Of a stretch of 64,000 nt of DNA, positions 1-12,591 are shown in pieces (position 1 is the first letter of the stretch; every line of letters starts with the position of its first letter). The position numbers were made by a program, and so were the translations under genes. The notes under the pieces were generated by a model. It ran no database searches. It saw nothing but the letters and a program-made list of their open reading frames with translations, and was not told the origin of the DNA. Origin of the DNA: Apostichopus japonicus (Eukaryota > Echinodermata > Holothuroidea > Aspidochirotida > Stichopodidae); NCBI RefSeq assembly GCF_037975245.1, contig NC_092571.1, forward strand, positions 21,003,917 through 21,067,916, read 5' to 3'.

Positions 1-2667
1 TTGACAAATTAATGGTGTCCATAACACAGAAACAAGCATATGGTCAACATGGGTGGGTATTCAGTAAATGAAAATCATATCTGAGAATCCCACAACACTT
101 CAGGCATCCGTTACAAACATAGCCAACATTCCAAGGATGCAATGACTTAACAAAATAAGTGATAGACTAGAGATGATGCAGACAAAATTAAATTAGTATT
201 TCTTGCAATGTCTCTCTGGTTGACAACTTTCTAGACTGCAGGTCCTCAAATCCCTCAGAAAATTGGCCAGGTTGATACTGAAGACAGGAACGTTTATGTT
301 TATAGGGCTGACTGTCTTTACCTAAATGCACACTAGGAAGAGGGGCTGGTTGAAACCAGGTCTGATAAGAGGGGTTAAGGTACTGGGGCCCCAAGGGGGA
401 AAATGGGATGGATAATGTAACTCATTTTCATAAGATAAGTAAAAATGAAGAGTGCCAAAAGGACGCCCAGTGATACTGTCCCAAAGTCAGACCTTAAAAA
501 TCCCCAGAAAGAGGAGGGGGGGGGGGGGGGGGAACTCCTCAACTCAGATTCCTTCCTAAGGCTGTACTAATGTGTCTGTTACAAAAATATTGCAACCATG
601 CATTTTCTTTCTAGGACTGACAGGGCCAACCCATTGCATTGTCAAATTGACCCGTTCTGAGCAACAGTCCCATAGGACATCACCATTCTGGTAAATGAGT
701 AAAGCCACCATTGTCAACTGACCCAGTTTTCAGTCCTTGCCTCAATACATGAAACATTTGGTCATGCAACCATCAGCTTATTAAAGTGCATCTAGTTTTG
801 TGTTACAACTCTGGAAGAACAGGTAATAAATTAAATCATAACAATCTATAACAATCCCAGGGGAAGAAACAGGAAAGGAGAAAAAACATATAGGATAAGA
901 TAAGGAAACTGCATAGTACAGTCTATAAAGTTTCATTATCACACCCATGGGAAGAATATGTGGGTGTCTCTCTTTGAGTGAGAGTCTGCTCTAAATGACA
1001 AACACATCCTTGCTAAGTGGATAACATTGCCATAACTGTCAAGAACACAGTGAGCTTTGATAATGTCCATGACAACCATATGAAAATATGAACAAGATAT
1101 ATGTCAGTATAGCAATTAAATTCAAGATGAGGCAAAGCCCAAAAATTGTTCCCACGTAGGCGGCTGGGAGGTGTGTTGTGGTTAGTTCTGGATGTCTAGC
1201 TATTTTCCGAGAAATTGGTACTTAAGTACAATTAAATTTGTGGTATATCACCCTTAAGATAGTTCCCAAGGGGCAGTGTGTGTTGCTATGGAGGGGGGGG
1301 GGTTAGAACGGGGGGGGGGACCGCTAGTAATGTTAGATTGGGATTCAGAAGCTTTGATTTATATCTGGGTTCTGTAAAAACCAGCTGTCAAAAAAGACAG
1401 ATACCTTTTCTGGAATTCTTGTTCCCTTAAGAAAGGCTTATTAGTAACATACCAATGGCAGTCAACGAAGCAGTTTACAACCACAAACGATAGCCACAAA
1501 TCATTTCTTATCATGTTTAATAGTAGTTTAATAATCAGCTTGTAAAAGTTATGTTAGAAGAAATGAGAACATACAAAATTTACTTTTGATAATTTATCCA
1601 CTTGGTTTTGTTCTTGTCGAGATACTGCATTGATTGGCTCAAAAATAAATTGTTACCATTACTATTAACTAGTGTAGTACCGTTTCTGTGTGCGGCATGC
1701 TTACAGAAAGAGTTCCTTTAATATCTACCCAATACAGATGATTATTGATATCTTCCCCCTTTGGACCCAGTATCTCATAGACCTTGCTTGCATCTAAAAC
1801 CAACCCCCCCCCCCAATGTCCAAGCCCTTGCACCTCACCCCCGCCCCTTTAAAATATATATACATGACTGGTTTTGTATTCTAACCATAAAGCATTTACG
1901 TATCAAATGGAATATACGTTTATGTCATGTCTTGATATGAAGGAGAAGTTGACTTACAGAGGGCCAACTGACTTACAGGTGACAATTTGTGGCCCTCTAG
2001 AACACCCTCCTTTGCACACTTAGTATCCCAAAATTTAGTACCAATTACCTACTTTTTGAGTTTGTCCATAGCCAGTTGGCTACTACCAACCAATCAAGAA
2101 AAGTACATCCAACACAAACACAAAGTCTTGGCCAAACAAAAGCATTTCAAAAGCACCCCACTTTTTTTTGGTTTAGACATTGTAAAACGGCCGGTTGTGT
2201 TATCAAACAGTTTTCAGGAATACACAACTGGCCAGGGGTCGGATTAACCTACAGGGCTTCACTGCTCGGAACTGGTGGGCTGCTCATACCGAAAATGGAG
2301 TCAGTCATCAGGTGGGGGGGGGGGGGAGGGTCAGTAGGTGCCTGTTCCTTCTTGGTCGCAAAAGTTGCTAGTTTTGTCCGAGCCGCCAAATGTGTCTTTG
2401 TATCAAGGTCCCATTGCCGTCGTCTGAGTCACTGAGACGTGCTCCAGTCAGCCCCTGTTACCGACACATGTAGAACTCTTTCCTTAGCCTGGAGATATCC
2501 TATTAGATGGGATGACCTGTCTCTTGACGTAAATGTCTCGAATAATCAACTTTATACTGCCCTCTTTGATTACTTGCAACACACTGTTCAAGTTAAAGGG
2601 ACGGTCCATAACAGGGCATATACGGCCACACTGAGGGTGTTCTTCATCAAAATGCTTTGAACTCAAA
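1..2667. other. Intergenic stretch, no supported gene
   Basis: I see no convincing gene here. It holds poly-G runs (about 513-532 and 1289-1320), a poly-C run near 1804 and several short open frames without family signals. The only frame with mild coding appearance is on the minus strand at 188-394, preceded by a pyrimidine-rich stretch ending in CAG, but I recognise no domain. The 3' UTR of the NOL7-like gene probably occupies part of the right side of this stretch. Confidence 0.5.
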
Positions 2668-5600
2668 CTAAGAAATCGGAAGAGATCTCCTTTTGTATCC
2701 TCTTCTTTTCTTTTTTGCTGAAAGAGAAAAGGAACAAAAAAGGTATAAAATAAAGTAAAAAATAAAAACCTGCAATGGTAAGAGGAAGGCTAAACTCCAG
2801 ATATTCAGATATTGGTGTCTGCAGATATTTAACATTCTAATACTGTGTACACACTGCTTTGCTGTTAATGGACCATGCTCTGGTTGGTACAGTAGATCCA
2901 TATGGTGGATACATGGCAACTTCATAATATGAAGCTTTAATATCACAGGTTACATTTGTGGGCTTTATTATTCACAAGATCTAACACACACACGATAACA
3001 TCATTAGCCCCTGGTTTTCAGCAGGGATTAACAATTTCATATTTACTTATTATGATTTAAACGGTTTATGATAGTTTTGATGGTTTACAGAGAACTGTAC
3101 AGACAGTTTATCTTTTCAAATGACTACTACATCTAAAGTCAATCTACTACATCTACATCTACTACAAATCTACTACAAATCTACTAAAATCTACTACAAT
3201 CTACAATACAATCTACAATACAATCTACTACAAATCTACTACAATCTACTACAAATCTATTACAATCATCAACATCTACATCTACAAAGTCAATCTACTA
3301 CATCTAAAGTTGCAGGCACCTGGCACAACTGAATTTGACCACTTTCAACTGGGCCTACAGTCATAGGGTAGTATTCTCGTCAGCTTCATGTCTGGGAAAC
3401 CACAAAACGTGACCCATTTCTCACATGGCAGGACGGCGCTGTGTGTGTGCCACAGACTACAGGACTGCTCAGTTTCAACATACTGTAGCCCACTCACAGG
3501 GAAAAAGCTTTGTATGTGATCTCAATGAGCACAACAGAAAACAATAACTGCTCGCCCTTATCAGTCGTTCAGTACGCTGGAGTCAGTTGTAAGACTATCG
3601 GCCTTTGGCCACAATTGGAATTATGACCAATTGATTTGAGGAGGGACAGGTTCAGATCGGGGGAGGTGTGGCAAGCCTTTATGCTTCCATAGGGAACGTG
3701 TTACTAACTTAAGGATATAGCATGCTAGAGTGGTCACGGTCAAACTCCTTACGTACAGACATTTCTAGATACTATAAAATGGGAACAGAGTTTAAACATT
3801 TAAAAGAAACTGTTGAAGATTTTTGAACAGTCCTGGAGTATCAACGATTTGCATATTTAATCATAAAATTCTTACAGTAAAATCTTCCTCTTCACAGGTT
3901 TATAAAACCAGGAGCGAGGTAGCCATCACTTCATTTCGGTAACATCAATTAATGCATTTTTTTTACTTTGTTTTATACTATCTTATAAAGTAAAAGTGCA
4001 TCACAGTCCAATGATACACACCAGTCCAACCTCAGTCCTAACCCCAAGTGACCCACTGCCACCTCAATTAATACCGGTACCTTTGGACACTTTGAAATTG
4101 TCTGCTGGTCTCTGATGAAGCTTCGCTTCAGTAGCCAGTACATTCACCACTGTGAAAGAAGAAAATTTAAAATTGCACACAGTCAGACACCACACTTCTT
4201 GAACTGAAAGTATACACCAAACTGGATTCGAAACATGAGAGTATTTACTTGTGTTGAAGTCAAAACTGCAATTTGATAAAACATTATGTTGAAATAACAT
4301 AAGTTTATTGAAGCATTAAAATAAACCTGGCAATAAACAAACAGCTTTATAGAGTGACTAGCAAATACTTTCCCTCAACCTAGCTGTGGTGTTGATGCCC
4401 GTCAATTTTTATCATTACAAGATTCACTAATTCTCTCAAAGTTTGGCAACACAGATTGATGCTATTCTTTAGTTGGTCATTCTAAACGTTTCTAAGTATC
4501 AAAACTTTTCAGTGTATAACATCTCTAAAAGGAAAAAATTATCCCTCGTTTAAAAGACGTTAACAAAAGTTTGAACATGATGAATACCAAAAGCCAACTC
4601 CAAACCGGCAAACATGGTAAGTTCTACTGGATCACAGCATGCCGATGGGAGAATGAAAGTCCCTTTTGGATAAATGAAGTTGACAGTATAAACCAAACCC
4701 AGATTTGTAATATGAGTACAAGAGAATAAGTACTAGCACAAGTAAATTCAACATGTTATGAGTATGAGTACATTGCTCATAATGCAAGTACTGGTACTAA
4801 ATCCTGTACTGGTGTCTATACTAGACTTCCAAGATGCCCCAAGTACAACTATGAGTACAAATTTCTGAGGTTGAGTACAAGTACATTGCTCTTAATGTGA
4901 GTATGGTTACATAATCCTGTACTAGTGTCTATAATAGACTTCCAAGATGCTCCAAGTACAACTACGAGTACAAAGTTCTGAGTACAATTACAATAACGTA
5001 GCTCTTTATTCCAGTATGGTTACATAATCCTGTACTAGTGTCTATAATAGACTTCCGAGATGCCCCAAGTACAACTATGAGTGCATATTTCTGAGTACGA
5101 GTACGAGTACAAGTACATTCCTCTTAATGTGATTACAGTAACATAATCATGAACTAGTGTCTACATTAGATTTCCAAGATGCCCCAAGTACAACTACGAA
5201 TACAAATTTCTGAGGTTGAGTATCCGTGACGGAATCTATGCTAGAATACGGGTCGGATTCACTAAAAGTCTAGCCTATACCTTCGCAACCCACACAGAAT
5301 GTAACACATACAGACCTGGTCTTCTATTCATGTGCTTGCCGTAAAGACTTTGTTGAAGGAAACTAACGGCGTTAGCGGAAATTGGGTGTGGTTTCCTTTC
5401 CGCTCTCTGTTTAGACATCACATAAAACCTGTCTGCAATCAGGGTAGCATCTTCATCTTCCTCCATCTCTCCTCCATCCTCCTCAAAATGCTGATGATGG
5501 ACAGCAGGATCTGTCTCCTTCGATTCCTCTACACTTTCCTCTGCTGTCGATTTTTGGAAGCTAAGAATTTGGTTGGGAGGAATGGACAAGTCTGGTCAAA

Positions 5601-7878
5601 GTTCATCAGTAAGGAGGTATAAAGGTCACTCAAGTATGACAGGCAGACAAAAATTGGGTCAGCATAACAAACAATGATACGTTTACACTCGTCTGCAGCT
5701 AACGTACTCATTCAGGATTATAAACACAATTTGATGCTTGCTAATATATAGAAGGCTGGGTGATGTCTGCAAAAAGGCAAAAATATTTTCAGAAACTGCA
5801 AAACTGTATTTGTAAAGGAATACGCAGCAAAAACTGGTAGTTTGTTGATGATTCCAGGAATGCAAAACAATTAAAATTGAGAATATTGCAAAAAGTAACA
5901 TTTTCTACTTTAAATGCTGAATCAGAATTAGAATGCACTCATATACACTAATATTGCTTGGTATTGATTTACAAGTCGAAAGCAACAGAGTGCAAAATAA
6001 AGGACAACCATTATGTTTTATATCAATGGTGAATGTGCAACTATGACATCATACACGTTTGCTTCAATTTCACTCTGTCAAATGAACATATCTAAAATAC
6101 GGTGCTTAGGAACTGAACAGTTTCACCACGATGCTTAAATTCTTCTTTTATAGGCCAAAGCTTCCTTAAGTCTGAAGTATTTATTTAAAGTGTTGTATCG
6201 TTGGCTTAGTGGTGGTTATATCTTTGCTACTCTTCTAGCAAACACAATTCTTTCTTCTTCAGACAAAGAATATTTGACATCATTCACAATGTGACTTTAC
6301 AAGAAGCGAATGATTCCTCTGACACTTTCAGACATAACTTTCTTGGACCTGATGAGGCATCTATGATCAACTTGGTCACTAACGTTGTACTTTTAGAGCC
6401 ATAGTTGGTCGCTTTAATAACAAATTCATTTCTCACCTTGTCTCTGAGACTTGTTTCAAAAAGTCTGCAGATAACTTTTTCTCCTGCAATTTAAGTAATT
6501 TCTTTTTCTTCTGGTCATTGAGTAGATCGTTATGCTTCCTTCTCTTGTCTTTGATTTTTCTTCTTCTCCTGTAAAGAAAGATTTTCTTTAAATCATGGAG
6601 CTAATTTCTGATACAAGTAACTGTAGATCATGTTAACTTGTTATTGTACTGTAAACTTCATATCAACACCGGCATTTATTAGCACAACTTTATAAAACAA
6701 AATCAAGTGCAAGTTTACTCTCATTTTAAAGCCAGAAGGAAAAATAAACTGGTTTTATATGTACATGAGAAACTATTCACAACTCTAGATGAACCAGAAT
6801 ACATTTCACTAATTTTAGTACCTCCATGAAGTTGCTAAAATTCAGCTGTGTACAAAATTGTTATCAAGCTAACAAAACTTGATTCACCTCAGTCAAAAAC
6901 CAATCTGAATCAACAGAAGAATGAATGAGTACATAAAGTTTAATACAAAATGGACAAGACAATATGAAATGCAAAGCCCAAGCTGCACAGCTATTTCATT
7001 TCAAATTTAGATGACCCCAGTATTGTAAACTAATGCTTGTTTCTTTTATGCTTGGTTTGGGTGGATGGTGGTGGTGGTTGAGGGAGGGTAGTATGCAAGA
7101 GTTTGCCCACTCAAACTATAAAGAGATACTGTATGTAAACACCTTGTTGTCTTGCTGTATGTTCACTACTAATGTTCACTTTAATGGTTATTTTGCAATA
7201 TTAATTTTTAACAATGCATGCAAATTCGGTAATCATGCATTTTCAAAATACATCCCTCCCCTCCCCCCCATCTGAAGTTAACAATATCATTGCAAGCTAT
7301 AGCAACTGATTTTATCTGTATGAAACTGTGAAATTATCAATTTAAGTATATTTTTATATCTTTTAAGAAGAGTTTTAAGCTTGGAGTTGTATAACTTATA
7401 AAGGAAGGACAACACTTTCAGAAGCACTATAATATTACAGCATCTTCAACTTATGAATGGAACAACTCATTAATGAGTAATGAAAGGCAGACCGGTTTAA
7501 TGTGTCATGGGCACATGTACAACTTTGTGCAATGTTTACATAATCAGTGTTAAGATCAGGCATAATCGTTACTGAGCCTAATTCAAAAATTACTTACTCT
7601 TGCATTTGTTTCAATGCATTTGAGAGGGAATCTACGGCTTCCTGCTTGCTCTGTGAAAATGATATGTCCTCTGGGGCACTATCACTGCCATCATCTGATG
7701 GAATCATTTCTTGTCCCTCAAATTCTTCCTCCTCCTCCTCTTCCTCCTCTTCCACTTCTTCTTCTATCTCCTCATCTGTTTCAATGATTTCCTCATCTTC
7801 ACTTATTTCTCTAGTCTCCTGTTTGAGAGTTACTTTTTCAGCTTTGTAGCCTTGCTTTCCTTGGCTTCTACTTCTCAT
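2668..7878 (-). CDS. NOL7: NOL7-like nucleolar protein, five coding exons
   Basis: Coding exons on the minus strand are 7878-7598, 6568-6437, 5560-5316, 4149-4081 and 2717-2668. All introns are GT-AG and the phases agree, giving 777 nt (258 aa plus stop); human NOL7 is about 257 aa. Exon 1 carries a long Glu-rich acidic run followed by the motif APEDISFSQSKQEA, matching the conserved acidic/APE region of NOL7. Exon 2 is very basic (DKRRKHNDLLNDQKKKKLL), as in the family. Exon 3 ends in SFLQQSLYG, the conserved hydrophobic block. Exon 4 has VVNVLATEAKLHQRP. The 50-nt last exon gives a basic tail (KKKRRGYKRRS). NOL7 is a nucleolar protein linked to early rRNA processing. Without the fifth exon, reading through the exon 4 donor would give a shorter end at 4064. 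The split of the last two exons is inferred from phase and splice signals, not from transcripts. Confidence 0.85.
3120..3312. repeat. CTACAAAT-rich simple repeat in NOL7 intron 4
   Basis: An imperfect tandem array of words such as CTACAAAT, CTACAATA and CTACATCTA covers about 190 bases inside the fourth intron of the NOL7-like gene. The unit length drifts between about 8 and 12 bases. It is non-coding. Confidence 0.8.
4690..5225. repeat. ~115-bp minisatellite in NOL7 intron 3
   Basis: About four to five diverged tandem copies of a unit near 115 bp. Each contains CCTGTACTAGTGTCTATA, then GACTTCCAAGATGCCCCAAG, then a stretch of GAGTACAAG-like words. Unit starts can be followed near 4803, 4915, 5030 and 5145. 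The repeat lies wholly inside the intron between exons 4149-4081 and 5560-5316. Confidence 0.8.
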
Positions 7879-10800
7879 TTTGTCTTACCTATATGGATGT
7901 TTAAATTTCAGAAGTATGGCTTTAGAGCCCAACGATTGATAATAAATATTGATAATTAGTTTAGCTAAAAAGTGTGCGAATATAACTGCAATTTGACAGA
8001 TCATTTACGCTCTTTTACTCATCCTAAATTAATAGTTGCACAAAATTGGAAATAACTTCTTCTTATGTTATGCTGAAATAAATATTTGTAATATTTCAAT
8101 ATTTACAATTACCAAGGCATATCCACCACCACTAATGTTTTGCTTCGAGGCTAGGCTACTGTGTTGCCATGCTTGCCAAAAAGCCTGTAGGGCCTTAGAC
8201 TTAGTAAGACTCTGAGTAAGACTAACTAATTTAGTAATTAGGCCTAGGCCTAGGCTAGGCCGAATGTTACACCTCAGGCTTTGCCAGATAAAATCTATAA
8301 GCATGATGTGTTACAGAATATGATTCGTCTGTTTATAATATTATCATTGTTACCAGAGGCATAAAAAGCTTAACTTAAGTGTCTAATACCAGCAGCACTA
8401 TATACTTAATAAAATACGAACGGTAGACGCAGAAAACATTGCTATAGACCTAGCCCTATATTGTAATGTTAAGTTGATTTAGGCTCACTTCCGCGACTTA
8501 CTAATCAAGCGATGACAGCAATAAGGCTATTTATGCAATAGCTGTGTAGCAATCTGGAGACTTTGAAAGGTATAACGTTGAACCTAACAATGCTTGGTTC
8601 ATACTGAATAACTAAAATTTAAGTAAAAATGTCAACTAACTCAATTTCGTACCTTCAGATTTTTTCACATGCACTGCGTGTCAAGACTCGTGTGATAACC
8701 AAATAACATTTTCGTAGTTCATTACACGTACTAGTTTTGCGAAATAAAATACAGTGACTAAACTGAGTATGTCAAAATGGCTAAAGAAAAAGCTAAACGA
8801 AGTGTTCAAATGGGACTCTTGAGTGGAAGCATGCAGAATCTGTCCTACCAAACTTGGATGCTGTGTTCGTTGCTCAAGTTAGTATCCAATTTCACAAAAA
8901 CGTAAACAAAAGATCTAAGTTTCAGACTAAACATTTCCATACTGAGATAAACAGCCAAGACCACAGATGTCTCTCAGTGGGATCCAACTGCAGGTAATAT
9001 GGTCACAGTTTCAGACATTTACAACACACGTTCCGCAATGTTTTACTTCACAAACTTTTAGTGACATAAATTGAACACAACAGCATTTACTGACTTTTTC
9101 CTCTTTAAACTTGAACAAAAACTATATGCTGCTGTTCGGATGCTTTACCCCAGTGTAGGAAGTTTGGTAACATCAATTTAGCATGCTAAAAGTCGCCAAA
9201 CTTAAAATGATATCTTTTTGTAGGTTCTTAATTGCATACATCGCTATCAGTAAGATTGTAAAGACAGGTACATGTTTCATTTACACATGAAATCCGTTGC
9301 CAACGGGTAAATTAATGACACTTTTATATCAGGGAGGGGGACCGGGGAAAGGAGGAGTTCGATACCATCACATTCTTGTCGTCCTTCTTTAACAATCAAT
9401 GACCCGGGGTCGACGTCAGTTGGGTAAAACTAAAGCAAACAATAAACAAACTTGAATCCCCATAATTCAAGTTTGGGGACACTTGTCATTTAGCCTTTGA
9501 AGAAGATCCTGCTATGATCGAAACGTCAGGCCAACTTACTTTTACAAATTCCCCATAATATGGATTAGACGACAGAGATATATAATAGAGAATCAAACGC
9601 TTTGGATCAGTTTATTATTAGAATCTACGGTGACGTGCTTGGGTCATATGATGCACCGGTACTTATCAATATATGGCACGTTACTATTACGATGATGTCA
9701 GTAAGCCATAAATCAAACCTAGCAACAATAGTAGGGACAGAAAAGATGTGGTGGTTTTGCACAACATACACACGAAGGTAGAGCCAAAAACCACTTTTCG
9801 TGGGCAATGTAAAAGATCTCCAAATTGTTCATTACTCTGTGCTTTTTACATTTGTGTGTGTGCAGTGTGTGTGTGTATACTGAGTTTGTCAGTTTTGCCT
9901 GTAGTTGCAAAAATATTCGTGGGCATGTCAACATTTCGACGGCACCCTAACTTTTCCATATAACTTAGACCTATAAATGGTTTAAGTCATCAGTCCTCGG
10001 ATAACTTATGTCATCAGGCAATGGGTGATAGATTATGATTTGTAAATTTTCGTAACCTTACTGAAAACGTGATAGAATTTTAATGAATTTGAAGTCTTCC
10101 TGTCCTTGTCATAACAATTGTGGAATAGACAGTTTGATGGGTTATTTTGATAAATTGCCAGTTACATCAAAATATAAATCAAGTTGACGATAACGCTAAC
10201 TATCGATTTATTGCTATCTGCGAAAGCTGAGTTCCGCTTATCTTAGAGAAGTGTTGATGTGTGCTAATTTACTTGTGTGTGTATTTGGGAGGGGGGGGGG
10301 GGGGGGTCTAGAAGGGTAGAATGACTACATGCCCGGTGTCGTTTCCAGCTTAGGCTAATTTGGTCAAGGGACAAAATACATAAGAAACATAAGAATGCAT
10401 AAGAAACCGTGGTATGGTTTACGCAGCAGGTTTGTAATATAATTCTGAAGGTTATACACGAGCTATTAAGAAAAGACAAATATACAAAGGTGTTAAGTAT
10501 TTGATTAAGATTTCGGAAGAAGATTGAATTGTGACAAACTTAAGCTCCGTACTTTGAAATTTTCAATATTCATATTATATATATTTTAGCACATATATGT
10601 CTTTATTTATCAGGACCCTCAGTGATCCGAATCCCAAATTCAACTCCACATCCACCCCCCAAATAAACCCCTCCGTGAACGGTGATAACGAAATCGTACT
10701 ACGAATGTTTCGTCCTTTCATTCCATTACTTGGAAGAGTTAGAGAGGGTGTTGCTCCCTCAACCGAACCGCAAAACACCTTTTGGACAGTTTGATTTTCT

Positions 10801-11925
10801 TCCCAGCTTCAGATACTATATTTCACATATTACGTTATTGATAAAAGAAACTCTACGGAAAATAACAACGTAAAACACTTAAGTATAGCAAGTTTAATTT
10901 TTTGGATTTAACATGTCCATTCAAACAATCTACGGAAACATAATCCATGTTTCACTGTACTTTGCAATTTATCATATTAAGTTTGCAGCCGAATACAACA
11001 CACATATGCATCAAACTATTGAATGGGACTATATAGTGAAAGCAATCCACTTGATAGGCACAGCACGGAGGGGGGGGGGGAGGGATATAAGAGATGGGGG
11101 TTCTGCAGTTATAAAGGTTACTGTCTGATCACACCACTTCAAATGATTGTTTATACCGTATCCACTGTCTGAGTGAGGAATTTACTTAGTTTTTTTTTCA
11201 GAAGATAAGCAAGATAACTTTCTTTAAAGTTTGTTTTTCTCTCTTGGATTTTTTAGACTATGAAAGCTTCAGAATCAATTGGAAAAAGGTAATCCGTCTA
11301 GGGTTTAATGGGCAGTGGATAGGGCCTGTTAATTTCAGGACTTGGAAATTAAAAGCATGAAACAACTTTCAAGTACATATATTGAGTGAGTGTTTTACCA
11401 GGAGAGAGTGTTGTTTCTCCATCTGTTACACCTCCCTGGGCACGTCGTGCACCCCCTCGCTTGCCAGATTTGCAGTGGTATTCAAGTATCATGAAGCCAG
11501 GCAAAACAAGAAACTGTTTGCTAAGTTACATGAATGTTCAAAATATAACTTCAACTAGGGCAGGTTACACTTCGAAATCACTTTCAATATTTTGTTTACA
11601 AAACTTATCCTGGTGTAAAGAACTATAGGCCTACATTAACACACAAAGATGAACACAAACGAAGACTTGTGATATGAATTGACGCCGTGAAAGAGCATTC
11701 CACTCAATTAAAATCTTTAAATAAGTCTCTGGCAGTGTGAAATCGTCAAAGAGCCGGCTGAGATTATCTTTTTCTTGATTGCTGCCGACGACCAAAATCT
11801 GTTACCAATGCGCAATGTATATATGAACGGTGCCTTTTGTCGTCTGATTCAAAAGATGCAATCATACCTCCATATCATAGCTGGAAATGACGTTTACCTT
11901 TGCATAAGCTCATGATATAACCATG
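7879..11925. other. Intergenic stretch, remnants only
   Basis: This should contain the promoter and 5' UTR of the NOL7-like gene at its left end. I see no second gene I can support. A short plus-strand frame starts near 8778 but has no family signal. TAGGCCTAGG-type words near 8240-8265 are typical of echinoderm DNA. Poly-G runs occur near 10290 and 11070. A Penelope-like remnant near 9486 is listed separately. Confidence 0.5.
9486..9545 (+). mobile_element. Penelope-like element terminal remnant
   Basis: The block GTCATTTAGCCTTTGAAGAAG followed by ATCCTGCTATGATCGAAACG is nearly repeated at 37255-37310. The pattern of a GAAGAAG word followed by GGATCGAAACGTC is widespread at ends of Penelope-like retroelements. 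Only this short tail is present, with no coding part beside it. Confidence 0.45.
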
Positions 11926-12591
11926 CCCACATCCATAGGCGTACGGGACCATTTCAGTCTGGGGGGCAGAAACTTTTGTGCCCGAAAGTTCCTGTGACAC
12001 TATCTAAGCGGAGCGCCACCATCGGTTGGCGCGTAGCGTACAAGAATTTTTGGGCAAGAAATGCCTCTCAGATTGCGGGAAATGGCACTTATGGGGCCTT
12101 GCAAGTTGCATCTAAACATCCTTTATTTTATAATCTCACGTTTTAGAAATTTACACTTCCCCAAACATTTGGTCAATTAGAAGAATAAAAAATGGTAACA
12201 TCACTTTGAAGGGGAAAAATAGGACAGTTTATTTTTCCTGTTAATAATTTTGGGCGATATTGCAAAAAGCGTGGTAGCCCTGATATATTAAATATTCGGG
12301 CATCATGCTGCTAAATACAGAAAATCATTAGGCCTATATTAATATTAATGACACAAAACAAATAACACAAAACGCTCTCCACGGAATTGTCGGGCAAGAA
12401 TGTGAAAAAAATTCGAGCAAGTTACTGCATATTAATATATATATATATTTTTTCTCCTCTTAGGCTGCCCGAATTTTTCAGGACTTTTGCCCGAAATTTC
12501 TTGTCCTCTGGAAAAAAAAAAAAAAAAAAATTTTTTTTGGGGGGGCAGTCTGCCCCCTGCCCCCCCCGCCTCATACGCCTATGCCCACATC
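11926..12591. mobile_element. hAT-like non-autonomous transposon with 8-bp TSD
   Basis: The element runs from 11934 to 12583, with terminal inverted repeats beginning CATAGGCGTA and ending TACGCCTATG. It is flanked by a perfect 8-bp direct repeat CCCACATC (11926-11933 and 12584-12591), the target duplication length typical of hAT elements. No transposase frame is visible, so it is non-autonomous. It carries an internal block (about 12003-12055) with ACTATCTAAGCG, GCGCCACCAT and GCGTACAAGAA that recurs in the elements at 34099, 49658, 50661 and 61157. Its right end overlaps the last codons of the adjacent Ig-like gene on the minus strand. Confidence 0.85.

Noticed and set aside
188-394. Minus-strand 68-codon frame with acceptor-like upstream
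   Set aside because: Some exon-like character but no recognisable domain or companion exon.
3120-5225. CRISPR-like regular repeats
   Set aside because: Repeats are tandem without unique spacers and lie in introns of a eukaryotic gene.
8760-8930. Short plus-strand frame divergent from the NOL7-like gene
   Set aside because: MAKEKAKRSVQMGLLSG and the alternative frame match no family I know and there is no clear splice partner.
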